Positions 8,340-16,397 of a DNA stretch of 30,168 nucleotides are shown piece by piece. The stretch is from Bacillota bacterium (GTDB taxonomy: Bacteria; Bacillota; Clostridia; Christensenellales; Aristaeellaceae). Under the pieces are notes generated by a model that was given only the letters and a program-made list of their open reading frames with translations, ran no database searches and was not told the origin of the DNA. The DNA lies in NCBI GenBank assembly GCA_023411175.1, contig JAEYPB010000032.1:1-30168 (forward strand). Reading direction: 5' to 3'. The translations under genes were made by a program, and so were the position numbers. Numbering within the stretch: position 1 is the first letter of the stretch; each line of letters opens with the position of its first letter.

Positions 8340-9794
8340 TCACTGCCCCACGGAGTAGTTGGGGGCCTCCTTGGTGATCGAGATGTCGTGGGGGTGGCTT
8401 TCGATGAGGCCGGCGCTGGTGATGCGGATGAACTCGGCCTCTTTGCGCAGCGTCTGAATGTCCTTGGTGCCGCAGTAGCCCATGCCGCTCCTCAGGCCGC
8501 CCATCAGCTGGAACACGGTTTCGGACAGCACGCCCTTGTAGGGCACGCGGCCTTCGACGCCCTCGGGCACCAGTTTCTTGGCGTCTTCCTGGAAGTAGCG
8601 GTCCTTGCTGCCCTCGGCCATCGCGCCCAGCGAGCCCATGCCTCGATACACCTTGTAGGAACGGCCCTGGTAGATCTCGATGGCGCCGGGGCTTTCGTCG
8701 GTGCCCGCGAAGAGGCTGCCGATCATGACCGCCGACGCACCCGCCGCGATGGCCTTGACCACGTCGCCGGAGTACTTCACGCCGCCGTCGGCGATGATGG
8801 ACTTGCCCAGCTTGTCCGCGGCCTCCGCGCAGTCGGAGATGGCGGTGATCTGCGGCACGCCGATGCCCGCCACCACCCGGGTGGTGCAGATGGAGCCGGG
8901 GCCGATGCCCACCTTGACGACATCCGCGCCCGCGCGGATCAGGTCCTGGGTGGCCTGGGCGGTGGCGACGTTGCCGGCGATGATGCGAAGCGCGGGGTAG
9001 AGGTCTCGGATCTTCGAGACCATCGCCAATACACCCGCCGAGTGGCCGTGGGCGGTGTCCAACGCGATGGCGTCCACGTGGGCGTCTACCAGCGCCTTGA
9101 CGCGGTCCAACGTATCATGGGCGACGCCAACCGCCGCCGCGCAGAGCAGCCTTCCGTCCTTGTCCTTGGCGGAGAAGGGGTATTTGACCGCCTTTTGGAT
9201 GTCCTTGATGGTAATGAGGCCCCGGAGGTTGTAGTTTTCGTCCACCAGCGGCAACTTTTCCACCTTGTGCTTGGCGAGGATGCGCTTGGCCTCCTCGAGG
9301 GTCGTGCCCACCGGCGCGGTGATCAGATTTTCGCTGGTCATGTAGGTGGAGACCGGCACGTTGAACTCTGTGACGAAGCGCAGGTCCCGGTTGGTCAGGA
9401 TGCCCACCAGCTTGCCGTTTTTCGTGATGGGCACGCCGGAAATGCGGTAGCGCTCCATCAGTTTCAGCGCGTCGCTGGTCAGGTCGTCGGGTTCCAAAAA
9501 GAACGGATCATTGATGACGCCGTTCTCGCTTCGCTTTACCTTGTCCACCTGCATTGCCTGCTCCTGAATGGACATGTTTTTGTGAATGACGCCCAGTCCG
9601 CCCTCCCGCGCCATGGCGATGGCGAGCCGCGCGTCGGTGACGGTGTCCATCGCGGCGGAGAGCAGCGGAATGCTGAGATTTAGCCCCTCGCACAGCGAAA
9701 CCGACAGATCGACATCCTTGGGGAGCACCGAACTCTTTCGCGGCACCAGCAGAACATCGTCAAAGGTCAGGCCTTCCCGAATCGTACCGAGCAT
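8340..9794 (-). CDS. guaB: IMP dehydrogenase
   Basis: Oxidises IMP to XMP with NAD+, the committed step of guanine nucleotide synthesis. 484 residues, typical length. The TIM-barrel halves flank two CBS domains at about 92-205, and the catalytic cysteine is C303 in GPGSICTTR. DGGVKYSGDVVKAIAAGA and YRGMGSLGAM, the latter part of the IMP site and flap, are also present. The start is the ATG at 9794 preceded by GGGAGGG; in-frame codons further upstream would place the start before the promoter. The gene has its own promoter at 9825-9854 and the caspase-like gene follows 21 nt downstream. Confidence 0.98.
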   Translation of the reverse strand: MLGTIREGLTFDDVLLVPRKSSVLPKDVDLSVSLCEGLNLSIPLLSAAMDTVTDARLAIAMAREGGLGVIHKNMSIQEQAMQVDKVKRSENGVINDPFFLEPDDLTSDALKLMERYRISGVPITKNGKLVGILTNRDLRFVTEFNVPVSTYMTSENLITAPVGTTLEEAKRILAKHKVEKLPLVDENYNLRGLITIKDIQKAVKYPFSAKDKDGRLLCAAAVGVAHDTLDRVKALVDAHVDAIALDTAHGHSAGVLAMVSKIRDLYPALRIIAGNVATAQATQDLIRAGADVVKVGIGPGSICTTRVVAGIGVPQITAISDCAEAADKLGKSIIADGGVKYSGDVVKAIAAGASAVMIGSLFAGTDESPGAIEIYQGRSYKVYRGMGSLGAMAEGSKDRYFQEDAKKLVPEGVEGRVPYKGVLSETVFQLMGGLRSGMGYCGTKDIQTLRKEAEFIRITSAGLIESHPHDISITKEAPNYSVGQ

Positions 9795-9824
9795 GGATGG
9801 ACCCTCCCGTTCTATATTTCGGCA

Positions 9825-9854
9825 AGTATAGCAAGCCTTTTGGCGGCTTGTCAA
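9825..9854 (-). promoter_or_regulatory. Promoter of guaB
   Basis: Minus-strand TTGACA (9849-9854) and TATACT (9825-9830), spacer 18 bp. The TGA within the -35 box is also the stop codon of the upstream sigma-like gene, so the two are packed with no spare bases. Confidence 0.8.
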
Positions 9855-10636
9855 CCAGTGTTTGTGGAAGAAATGGGTTCTTCTTGGGCGGCGGGCGCGG
9901 TGGTCCGCACCGGGGAGACGGCGCGCGGCTCGAGCAGGACGGTCAGCACCCAGAACAGGGCGGCGCAAAGGAGCGCCGCGACGATGAGAAACACCGTGCC
10001 CGTCACATGGGCGGCCGAGGCCTTTCGGCCGGTCTGCCCCTGGGCGTCCCGCTCGAAGGAGCGAAGCATCGCACCGCAGGCGGGCGCGTCGACGCAGGGA
10101 ATAGCGAGCAGCTTATCGCTGAGCGACTCCATCCGCGCCTCCGTTTCCCGGCGGCCGAGCTTTGACGCGCGCATGAGCCTGGACAGAAGCCGCCGCTGCG
10201 CCTCGCGGACGCCGGGGGCGCTGAGGGACAGCGCCTGCGCCGCTTCGCCGGCTTTCAGCCCGCAGCCGTAGAGGAGTAGCATCAGGCGCTGCGTCCGGAT
10301 CGATTCCCGCTCCAGCCTGCCAAGGAGCACACTCTCCGCAGGCGAAAGGTCCGCGCCGGAGGGCAGCGTCCAGTCCACCTCAAACCCACCCACGGCCCGA
10401 ATGCGCTTAAGTTCCGTCAGCGCCACGGCCCGGAGCGCGTAGGCGACGCCCTCCTGAAAGCTCATGCGCTCGCGCCATTCGCCCCGGCGCAGGTACGCCG
10501 CAAGCAGGGCGCTTCGAAGCACGTATTCGGCGAGCTCCAGGTTCCCGGTCAGCGCGTAGGCGCACTGAAACAGTTCGTCATACGCCGGGCGGACGCGCTC
10601 GATGAAGCCGCGTGGGTCGTCGATGGATCGCTTCAT
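9851..10636 (-). CDS. Sigma-factor-like protein with C-terminal transmembrane anchor
   Basis: Protein of 261 residues, not a family I can name. The N-terminal part (about 8-78) is helical and reads like an ECF sigma region 2 (YDELFQCAYALTGNLELAEYVL, FQEGVAYALRAVALTELKRI). After a linker, about 98-160 reads like region 4 with a helix-turn-helix (LLLYGCGLKAGEAAQALSLS, then a helix REAQRRLLSRL). A cysteine pair lies at about 181 and 187. One transmembrane helix spans roughly 210-235, followed by a short Pro/Thr/Ser tail. A sigma-like cytoplasmic part on a membrane anchor suggests a membrane-tethered regulator or a degenerate paralogue. Start chosen at the ATG at 10636, overlapping the kinase stop (ATGA) with GGAGA about 9 nt upstream; an ATG 9 nt earlier has poor spacing. 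Third gene of the 12544-9851 operon. Function is inferred and uncertain. Confidence 0.7.
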   Translation of the reverse strand: MKRSIDDPRGFIERVRPAYDELFQCAYALTGNLELAEYVLRSALLAAYLRRGEWRERMSFQEGVAYALRAVALTELKRIRAVGGFEVDWTLPSGADLSPAESVLLGRLERESIRTQRLMLLLYGCGLKAGEAAQALSLSAPGVREAQRRLLSRLMRASKLGRRETEARMESLSDKLLAIPCVDAPACGAMLRSFERDAQGQTGRKASAAHVTGTVFLIVAALLCAALFWVLTVLLEPRAVSPVRTTAPAAQEEPISSTNTG

Positions 10637-12156
10637 TGCGGCCATTCTCCGGCGATGCCGTCAAACACCGGCTTCATGCGGTCGTAGATGCCGCTGAAGA
10701 TGCCGTAGACCTTCTTGTACTTGTCAGCCCAGGCGGGGTTCGGGGCGTGCTGAGAGCGGGCGCGCACGATGCCCGCGGCTTCCTCGTAGTCCCGGAAGAT
10801 GCCGATGCCCACGCCGGCGGTCATCGCCGCGCCCAGGCTGGTGCCCTCGCCGGGCGCGTAGTGGACGCTGGTGGGGATGTTGAACACGCTGGCGAAGATG
10901 TCCGGCCAGAGGCCGCTCCCCGCGCCGCCGCCGGTCAGGATCATCGAATCCAGCGGGGCGCCGTTTTCGGCCATGATCCGCGCGACGGTGTTGAGGGACA
11001 GCGCCACGCCCTCGTAGACGGCCCGCGCCACGTGACGCTGGTCGTGGTAGAGGGAAAAGCCGACGAGGCAGCCCTTGGTGTTGGGGTCCCAGTAGGGGGT
11101 ACGCTCGCCCATCAGCGTGTTCAGGAACATCACGCCTTCCGCGCCCGGCTCCACCTGCCGCGCCATGTTCTCGATGCGCGAATGGTCCGCCCCGGTGAGC
11201 TTCCTGCCGTCGCTTAAAAGGTTGCCCATCGCCCAGTCATAGGCCGAGGCGGCTGTCTGCACCACGCCCAGCGAGTGGTTGATCTCGCCGTCCATGTCCA
11301 GGTAGTTGAAGATGCGCTGCTTTTCATCCAGCAGCGGTTCCGGCGTCAACTGCGAGACCCACGCGCTCGAGCCGATGCAGCAGTAGCCCGCGCCGGGCTT
11401 GTAAAGCCCCGCGCCGCGGCCGGCGCAGGCGCCGTCGCCGCCGCCGATGGAGACGGGGGTGCCCGGGAGCAGGCCCGTCAGCTTCGCCATCTCGCGGGTG
11501 ACGCGGCCAGAGGTGTCCGAACCCTTCAGGATCTGGGGCATATTGCCGGGGTCGAGCTTAAGGTCGGTGAGCAGCTCCTCCGCCCAGCGCTTTTTGCCAA
11601 GGTCCAGCGCGATGGTCAGCGAGGCGTCGGAGTAATCGGTATAGCCAACCCGGCCGGTCAGCCGAGCGTACAGGTAGTCCTTGGTGTTGAGCCACCAGCG
11701 GGTGCGGCGGTAGACGTCCGGCAGATGCCTGCGCATCCACAGTATTTTCGGCAGCGTGAAATGATGGTCCAGCCGGTTGCCGGTCATGCGGTAGAAATCG
11801 TCGCGGGAGATGACCTTTTCAATTTCGAAAACCTCGCGCCAGGCTCGGGAATCCGAGTGGATGATGCTGGGGTAGAGCACGCGGCCGTCCTCCGACGTGG
11901 CGATGCAGCCGTTCATCGTGCCGGACAGCCCGACGCAGGCGATGTCCGCGGGGCTGACCTGAGTCAAGAGCTCACGAACCCCCTCGATGATGGACTGGAA
12001 CAGCACGTCCGGGTCCTGCTCGGCCCAGTTGGGCTTCGGATAGGAGGTGCCGTATTCCTTTTTGGCGACGCACAGCGCCACGCCCTTGGGATCGAACACG
12101 GAGCACTTGCTGCCGGTCGTGCCCGCATCGCAGGTCAGGATCAGATTCTTCGCCAT
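10633..12156 (-). CDS. FGGY-family carbohydrate kinase, xylulokinase-like
   Basis: ATP-dependent sugar kinase of 507 residues. FGGY landmarks: phosphate-1 loop CDAGTTGSKCSVFD from D10, substrate region with HSDSRAWRE near 100, catalytic aspartate D241 in GGGDGACAGRG, and adenosine motif MILTGGGAGSGLWPDIFA near 415. Length and motif order fit xylulokinases and related FGGY kinases; the substrate (D-xylulose, L-xylulose, erythritol or other) cannot be read from sequence, and no isomerase, transporter or transcriptional regulator of a pentose pathway is next to it. The start has CCGGAGG 6-7 nt upstream. It lies 13 nt after a small membrane protein and overlaps the following sigma-like gene. Confidence 0.88.
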   Translation of the reverse strand: MAKNLILTCDAGTTGSKCSVFDPKGVALCVAKKEYGTSYPKPNWAEQDPDVLFQSIIEGVRELLTQVSPADIACVGLSGTMNGCIATSEDGRVLYPSIIHSDSRAWREVFEIEKVISRDDFYRMTGNRLDHHFTLPKILWMRRHLPDVYRRTRWWLNTKDYLYARLTGRVGYTDYSDASLTIALDLGKKRWAEELLTDLKLDPGNMPQILKGSDTSGRVTREMAKLTGLLPGTPVSIGGGDGACAGRGAGLYKPGAGYCCIGSSAWVSQLTPEPLLDEKQRIFNYLDMDGEINHSLGVVQTAASAYDWAMGNLLSDGRKLTGADHSRIENMARQVEPGAEGVMFLNTLMGERTPYWDPNTKGCLVGFSLYHDQRHVARAVYEGVALSLNTVARIMAENGAPLDSMILTGGGAGSGLWPDIFASVFNIPTSVHYAPGEGTSLGAAMTAGVGIGIFRDYEEAAGIVRARSQHAPNPAWADKYKKVYGIFSGIYDRMKPVFDGIAGEWPQ

Positions 12157-12169
12157 GTTGTGCCTCCGG

Positions 12170-12544
12170 TTATTTTTTCTTTCGCCTGGTGCGCGACGGG
12201 CCGTTGCGCTTGTTCAGTTCCTCGGCGGCCGCCGCGCCCACCAATGAAAGGAGCGCCGCCGTAAGGGGCATCCCCGCCGAAAGCGGCGGCAATCCCGCGA
12301 CCAGCCAGTGGACGAGGGTTTGAAGGATGGGCGGAAGCCAGAATGCGGCGAAGGCGACCACGCCCCGCCGAACCATGTAAAAAGCGGTCAGCGCGCCTGA
12401 AAGCGGCACCACGAACCACATCATCACAGCGTAAGGAAGCCCAGCCAAAACATCGGCCGGGAGAAGAAAAACCGCCGCCGCCGTGAGGGCGGACGCCGCC
12501 AGCGCCTGCACCGCCACAAGCCGGGGCCATCTGGGAAAGTTCAT
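12170..12544 (-). CDS. Small integral membrane protein, unknown function
   Basis: Protein of 124 residues with about four hydrophobic segments (near 8-28, 33-55, 60-84, 90-108) and a strongly basic C-terminal tail (KRNGPSRTRRKKK), which by the positive-inside rule should face the cytoplasm. No catalytic motif seen. The ATG at 12544 has CGGAG six bases upstream and a good promoter at 12573-12602, and the gene ends 13 nt before the kinase, so it is the likely first gene of a three-gene operon. I do not recognise the family. Confidence 0.7.
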   Translation of the reverse strand: MNFPRWPRLVAVQALAASALTAAAVFLLPADVLAGLPYAVMMWFVVPLSGALTAFYMVRRGVVAFAAFWLPPILQTLVHWLVAGLPPLSAGMPLTAALLSLVGAAAAEELNKRNGPSRTRRKKK

Positions 12545-12572
12545 CGGCTGCTCCGGACGTGAAGTTTTTCTT

Positions 12573-12602
12573 ATTATAGCATTTTTTGACGAACCTTATC
12601 AA
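12573..12602 (-). promoter_or_regulatory. Promoter of membrane protein / FGGY kinase / sigma-like operon
   Basis: Minus-strand TTGATA (12597-12602) and perfect TATAAT (12573-12578), spacer 18 bp, about 29 bp before the ATG at 12544. It faces away from the XRE regulator at 12730; the shared region to 12729 contains a small inverted repeat CGCC-TGA-GGCG at about 12674-12684 that could be an operator. Confidence 0.75.
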
Positions 12603-12729
12603 GCGCGGCGGCCACGAGGGTCGGAACTTTTCTTGTCGAAGCCGCGTCAAAAATTTTGTTCACACCGCGCAACGCCTGAGGCGCGTATTGCATTGAAAAA
12701 TATATATTAATGAGACGAGGGGAAGCGTC

Positions 12730-13041
12730 ATGGACTACAAGGGCTTGGGTCTGAGAATCCGAAAGCGGCGCAAGGCGATGCGCCTGACGCAGGAAGAACT
12801 GGCAAAAAAATTAGGCCTTTCGCTCTCGTTTCTGGGGCATATAGAGCGAGGCACGCGCAAGGCCAGCGTTGAAACGCTGGTGGCGATCGCGAACGAGCTG
12901 AGTATGTCGGTGGATTTCATGCTGCAGGATTCGCTGCACGAGAGCGTGCTTCAAAAGACCCCGGCCAGCGGCCGTCAGAGGATTGTTCTGGAGGAGCTTA
13001 AAAAGATCATCTCGACCAACCTGGAGGACTGGGATGCCTGA
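12730..13041 (+). CDS. XRE-family (Cro/CI-like) transcriptional regulator
   Basis: Small DNA-binding protein of 103 residues. The helix-turn-helix domain fills about residues 6-62, with LTQEELAKKLGLSLSFLGHIERG as the core and the usual ASVETLVAIANELSMSVDFML end. The C-terminal 40 residues carry no recognised sensor domain. A GAGGGG Shine-Dalgarno precedes the ATG. It is the only plus-strand gene in the left 17.7 kb and is divergent from the membrane protein / kinase operon, so control of that operon or of itself is plausible but unproven. An A+T-rich tract (about 12694-12710) lies just upstream; no convincing -35 box was found. Confidence 0.88.
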   Translation: MDYKGLGLRIRKRRKAMRLTQEELAKKLGLSLSFLGHIERGTRKASVETLVAIANELSMSVDFMLQDSLHESVLQKTPASGRQRIVLEELKKIISTNLEDWDA

Positions 13042-13159
13042 TTCCCCGACTCCGGGCGCGTGCCGCTTGCCCGGCGTGCCATAGGCTTTCAAAAATGCCG
13101 CCTTTTGAGGGGGAAATGCATAAACGATGGCTTTGCGGCCGTCAAGAGTATGGCATAAT

Positions 13160-13191
13160 AACCGGCGTGCGCATTCTTGCGCACGCCGGTT
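13160..13191. terminator. Perfect 14-bp hairpin between convergent genes
   Basis: AACCGGCGTGCGCA (13160-13173) pairs without mismatch with 13178-13191 around a TTCT loop. It lies between the XRE gene (ends 13041) and the convergent PHP gene (ends 13204). Neither side has a real T-run, so it may slow or end transcription from both sides or protect 3' ends; intrinsic termination is not certain. Confidence 0.55.
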
Positions 13192-13203
13192 GACATTTGG
13201 TGA

Positions 13204-14031
13204 TCACGCGAGGGGAATGGGTTCGAACAACTCTCTTCCGGTGCCGAGCCTCCAGCATTCGGTGAAGCCCGCGTCCAGAAGAAGCTGAACGGCAAGGTCG
13301 AAGGCGCAGTCGATGTGGGCCGCGTCATGGCAATCGCCGCTGACGATCGCGCGGCCACCCGCCGCCCGCCAGGCGCGAAGGAGCAGCGGGGAAGGGTAGG
13401 GATCTTCCCGCCAGCCGCGGGCGATCGCGCCGGTGTTGACTTCAAGCAGCGCGCCCGTCTTCGCCGCGCGCGAGAGGGCCTCCAGCGCAGGGCCGGTGTA
13501 GCGGGGGTCGGATTCGTCGAAAAAGCCGAACCGGGCGTTCATCTTCTTGACCAGGTCGAAGTGACCGATGATCTCCGGACGGAAGGATTCCACGTAATCC
13601 GCGAGGTTTTGAAAGTAAGCCGCGGTCATGCGGTAGGGATCGCCGCCGAAGCCTTCCGCAATGAGGGCGCGCAGGTTTTCCTCCGTGCTGTCCACCGCGA
13701 TGGAACCGCCGCACGCGCCCAGGTAGTGAGCGGAGCCGATGATGTAGTCGTAGTTGGCGCGGTCGAAGTCCGCACAGGCGTCCCGCTCGACACCCAGCCA
13801 GATTCGCATGCGGCCCGCGTACTCGGCCTTGAGCGCCTCGACCTCTGCCCGGTAAGCGGCGTCGGAGGCGAGGGTCAGGCAGTATATCTCGTCAAAGGGC
13901 TGCATGCCGTGCTCGGAGAAGCCAAAGGAGACAAAACCCTTTTCAAAGGCCGCCCGGGCCATCTCCGGCGCGGTGTTTTTGCCATCCACAAAGGTTGTGT
14001 GGTTGTGGGGCGACGATAGAATCCGGCTCAC
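13204..14031 (-). CDS. PHP-family phosphatase (histidinol-phosphatase HisJ/HisK-like)
   Basis: Metal-dependent phosphoesterase of 275 residues. The PHP metal ligands are visible: HNH at 9-11, SEHG near 39-42, GVERD, the GSAHYLG segment near 99-105, GHFDL near 154-158, and the terminal SGDCHD near 231-236. This fits histidinol-phosphate phosphatases of the HisJ/HisK type. It starts with GTG, overlapping the serA stop as GTGA, and is the third gene of a serC-serA operon with no his gene in the window. Because the serine pathway needs a phosphoserine phosphatase as its third step and no SerB is seen here, it may serve that role; this is inference from context. Its end is followed by the hairpin at 13160-13191. 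Confidence 0.88.
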   Translation of the reverse strand: MSRILSSPHNHTTFVDGKNTAPEMARAAFEKGFVSFGFSEHGMQPFDEIYCLTLASDAAYRAEVEALKAEYAGRMRIWLGVERDACADFDRANYDYIIGSAHYLGACGGSIAVDSTEENLRALIAEGFGGDPYRMTAAYFQNLADYVESFRPEIIGHFDLVKKMNARFGFFDESDPRYTGPALEALSRAAKTGALLEVNTGAIARGWREDPYPSPLLLRAWRAAGGRAIVSGDCHDAAHIDCAFDLAVQLLLDAGFTECWRLGTGRELFEPIPLA

Positions 14032-15191
14032 AGGCAGCGCACCCCGTACACGGTATCCAGTTTTTGGATCTCACCGCACAGCGCCGGGGCGATCGCGTCG
14101 TCCAGGTCCAGCGCGGTGTAGGCGTACTTGCCGCGGGAGCGGTTGACCATGCCGCCGATGTTGTTGTTCGAGGCCGCGATCAGCGCCGTGATCGCGCCCA
14201 CCACGCCCTGTACGTTGGCGTGCAGTACGCAAACCCGGTGGCCGGCGATGTCGCCCAGTTCGCAGTCTGGGAAATTAACGGAGTTCTTGATCGCGCCGCG
14301 GCGCAGGTATTGGTCGATCTGGCTCGAGGCCATGACCACGCAGTTGTCCTCGCTCTCCGGCGTGGACGCGCCCAGGTGCGGGATGGCGATGACGCCCTTC
14401 TCGCCGATCAGTTCGTCCTCCGGAAAGTCGGTGACATAGGCGCGCAGGTGATGGTCCGCGATCGCGGAGAGCACGTCTCGGTTGACCGCCAGTTCGCCGC
14501 GGGACAGATTGATGAGGGTCGCGCCTTTTTTCATCTTGCGGAGGGTGGCCGCGTTAAAGCTGCCGCGGGTTTCTTCCATCAGCGGGATGTGGATGGACAC
14601 GTAGTCGCTCTTGGCGAGGAGTTCATCCTGACTGGCGACGCGCTGTACCGAGCGGGACAGCATCCACGCGTGCTCGACGGTGATGAAGGGGTCGTAGCCG
14701 ATGACGTTCATGTCCAGCCCCGCGCCGGCGTTGGCGACCATGACGCCCACGCCGCCGAGGCCGATCACGCCCAGCGTCTTTCCGCGCAGTTCCGGCCCCA
14801 CATATTTGCTCTTGCCCTTTTCGACCAGCTTGGGCACCTCCGCGCCCTGACCCTTCAGGGTCTTGACCCATTCGATGCCGCCGATGATCTTGCGGGAGGA
14901 CAGGAGCAGCGCGGCCACCGCCAGCTCTCGCACGGCGTTGGCATTGGCGCCGGGGGTGTTGAACACCACCACGCCCTTCCGGGCCAGTTCTTCCACGGGG
15001 ATGTTGTTGACGCCCGCGCCCGCCCGGGCCACGGCCAGGAGGGTTTCGGGCAGCTCCAGCGCGCGCATGTCGGCGCTGCGCACGAGGATCGCGTCCGGGT
15101 TTTCCACGTTCGCGCCGACGGAATAGCTGTCGGTGGTCAGCGTTTCCTTATAGACAGGCGAGATTTCGTTCAGCGTTTTGATTTTGTACAT
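14028..15191 (-). CDS. serA: D-3-phosphoglycerate dehydrogenase
   Basis: Oxidises 3-phosphoglycerate to 3-phosphohydroxypyruvate, the first step of serine synthesis. 387 residues from the ATG at 15191, chosen because GGAGG is 8 nt away; another ATG two codons earlier (15197) overlaps the serC stop but has the Shine-Dalgarno too close. The NAD-binding loop is VIGLGGVGV near 142-150. Catalytic residues of the 2-hydroxyacid dehydrogenase family are seen as NLSRGELA (Arg), the DFPEDEL segment (Glu) and IPHLGAST (His). A C-terminal ACT domain (about 315-387) suggests allosteric control, in other members by serine. No extra ASB domain is present, so it is of the shorter type common in Clostridia. 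Confidence 0.95.
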   Translation of the reverse strand: MYKIKTLNEISPVYKETLTTDSYSVGANVENPDAILVRSADMRALELPETLLAVARAGAGVNNIPVEELARKGVVVFNTPGANANAVRELAVAALLLSSRKIIGGIEWVKTLKGQGAEVPKLVEKGKSKYVGPELRGKTLGVIGLGGVGVMVANAGAGLDMNVIGYDPFITVEHAWMLSRSVQRVASQDELLAKSDYVSIHIPLMEETRGSFNAATLRKMKKGATLINLSRGELAVNRDVLSAIADHHLRAYVTDFPEDELIGEKGVIAIPHLGASTPESEDNCVVMASSQIDQYLRRGAIKNSVNFPDCELGDIAGHRVCVLHANVQGVVGAITALIAASNNNIGGMVNRSRGKYAYTALDLDDAIAPALCGEIQKLDTVYGVRCL

Positions 15192-15193
15192 GG

Positions 15194-16276
15194 TCATTTC
15201 CTCCCGGCCTCAAACTGCTTCATGAAAGCGACGAGCGCCTGGGCGCCTTCCACCGGCATGGCGTTATAGATGCTGGCACGCATGCCGCCCGCCGAGCGGT
15301 GCCCCTTGAGGTTGATGAGGCCCGCCTTCGCGGCTTCCTTGACGAAGGCATCGTCCAGCGCTTCGTCCCCGGTGCGGAAGGTGATGTTCATGCGGGAGCG
15401 GAAGCGCGCGTCGGCGACGCCCTTATATAGCTGGCTGCCGTCCAGATAGTCGTAGACCAGTTTGGCTTTTTCAATATTGACCTTTTCGATCGCGGAAACG
15501 CCGCCCTGGCCCTTCAGCCACTTCAGGCACAGCCCCGCCATGTAGATCGAATAGGTGGAGGGGGTGTTGAGCATGGAACCGGCGTCGGCCATCTTCTTCC
15601 AGTTCAGGATGTTCGGCGTCGAGGGCATTTCTCGGCCGAGAAGGTCCTTGCGCACGATCACCAGCGTCACGCCCGCAGGGCCGATGTTCTTCTGCGCCCC
15701 GGCGTAGATCACGCCGAAGTTCCGGACGTCATAGACTTCCGAAAGGATATTGGAGGACATGTCGGCCACCAGCGGCACGCCGCCGGCGTTCGGCAGCGTC
15801 GCCATGCGGGTGCCGTAGATGGTGTTGTTGGTGGTGATGTGCAGGTAATCCGCCTCAGGGTCGACGGCGGAGGCGTCCACATCGGGGACGAAGACATAAC
15901 CCGCTTCGCGGGAGGAGGCCACGGCACGGGCCTTTCCGTATTTGGAGGCTTCCACCATCGCGCTGTGGGCAAAGCTGCCGCTGTCCACATAGTCGGCCCT
16001 GCCGCTTCCGGTCATGAGGTTCATCGGCACCGCGGAAAACTGGCCCGTGGCGCCTCCGTGCAAGAGGAGCACCGCGTAATCGTCAGGAATGTCCATCAGT
16101 TCGCGGATCAGCGCCACTGTTTCATCGAAGATCTCCAGGTACATCTTGGAGCGGTGGCTCATCTCCATTACGGAAACGCCCGTATTTTTATACGAGGTCA
16201 TTTCCCGCGCGGCGGTTTCCAGCGCCTCCAGCGGCATCACGGCCGGCCCGGGTGCGAAGTTGAAAACGCGGTTCAT
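15194..16276 (-). CDS. serC: Phosphoserine aminotransferase
   Basis: PLP enzyme that converts 3-phosphohydroxypyruvate and glutamate to phosphoserine, the second step of serine synthesis. 360 residues, normal length. N-terminal FNFAPGPAVMP and HRS at 41-43 are family signatures, and the PLP lysine is K196 in YAGAQKNIGPAGVT. SAGGMRASIYNA at the C-terminus is also typical. The ATG is preceded by GGGGAGG. First gene of the serC-serA-PHP operon, with its promoter at 16398-16426 and a leader of about 115 nt containing a strong palindrome. Confidence 0.97.
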   Translation of the reverse strand: MNRVFNFAPGPAVMPLEALETAAREMTSYKNTGVSVMEMSHRSKMYLEIFDETVALIRELMDIPDDYAVLLLHGGATGQFSAVPMNLMTGSGRADYVDSGSFAHSAMVEASKYGKARAVASSREAGYVFVPDVDASAVDPEADYLHITTNNTIYGTRMATLPNAGGVPLVADMSSNILSEVYDVRNFGVIYAGAQKNIGPAGVTLVIVRKDLLGREMPSTPNILNWKKMADAGSMLNTPSTYSIYMAGLCLKWLKGQGGVSAIEKVNIEKAKLVYDYLDGSQLYKGVADARFRSRMNITFRTGDEALDDAFVKEAAKAGLINLKGHRSAGGMRASIYNAMPVEGAQALVAFMKQFEAGRK

Positions 16277-16334
16277 CGTTGAACGCCTCCCCGTTTTATT
16301 CCCATATGTATGCGCGCGATACGCGCCGCCGCGC

Positions 16335-16352
16335 CGCCGGAATATTCCGGCG
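16335..16352. repeat. 18-bp perfect palindrome in the serC leader
   Basis: CGCCGGAAT at 16335-16343 is mirrored exactly by ATTCCGGCG at 16344-16352. It lies about 45 bp downstream of the serC promoter -10 box and 60 bp before the serC ATG, a position suitable for a repressor operator or an RNA hairpin. The surrounding leader (16277-16390) is very GC-rich; I found no T-box motif and no T-run in it. Confidence 0.6.
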
Positions 16353-16397
16353 CGCCGCTTTGCCGCGTTCGCGCATTACATTGGTATATTGCCGCTG

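Noticed and set aside
8226..9683. 485-codon open frame opposite guaB
   Set aside because: Antisense shadow; composition is Ala/Gly/Arg/His-rich as expected from the complement of a GC-rich gene.
12673..12708. Promoter TTGCAT / TATATT for the XRE gene
   Set aside because: The two boxes are only 9 bp apart, too close to act together.
13142..13200. CRISPR repeat
   Set aside because: The palindromic sequence occurs once only and there are no spaced copies.
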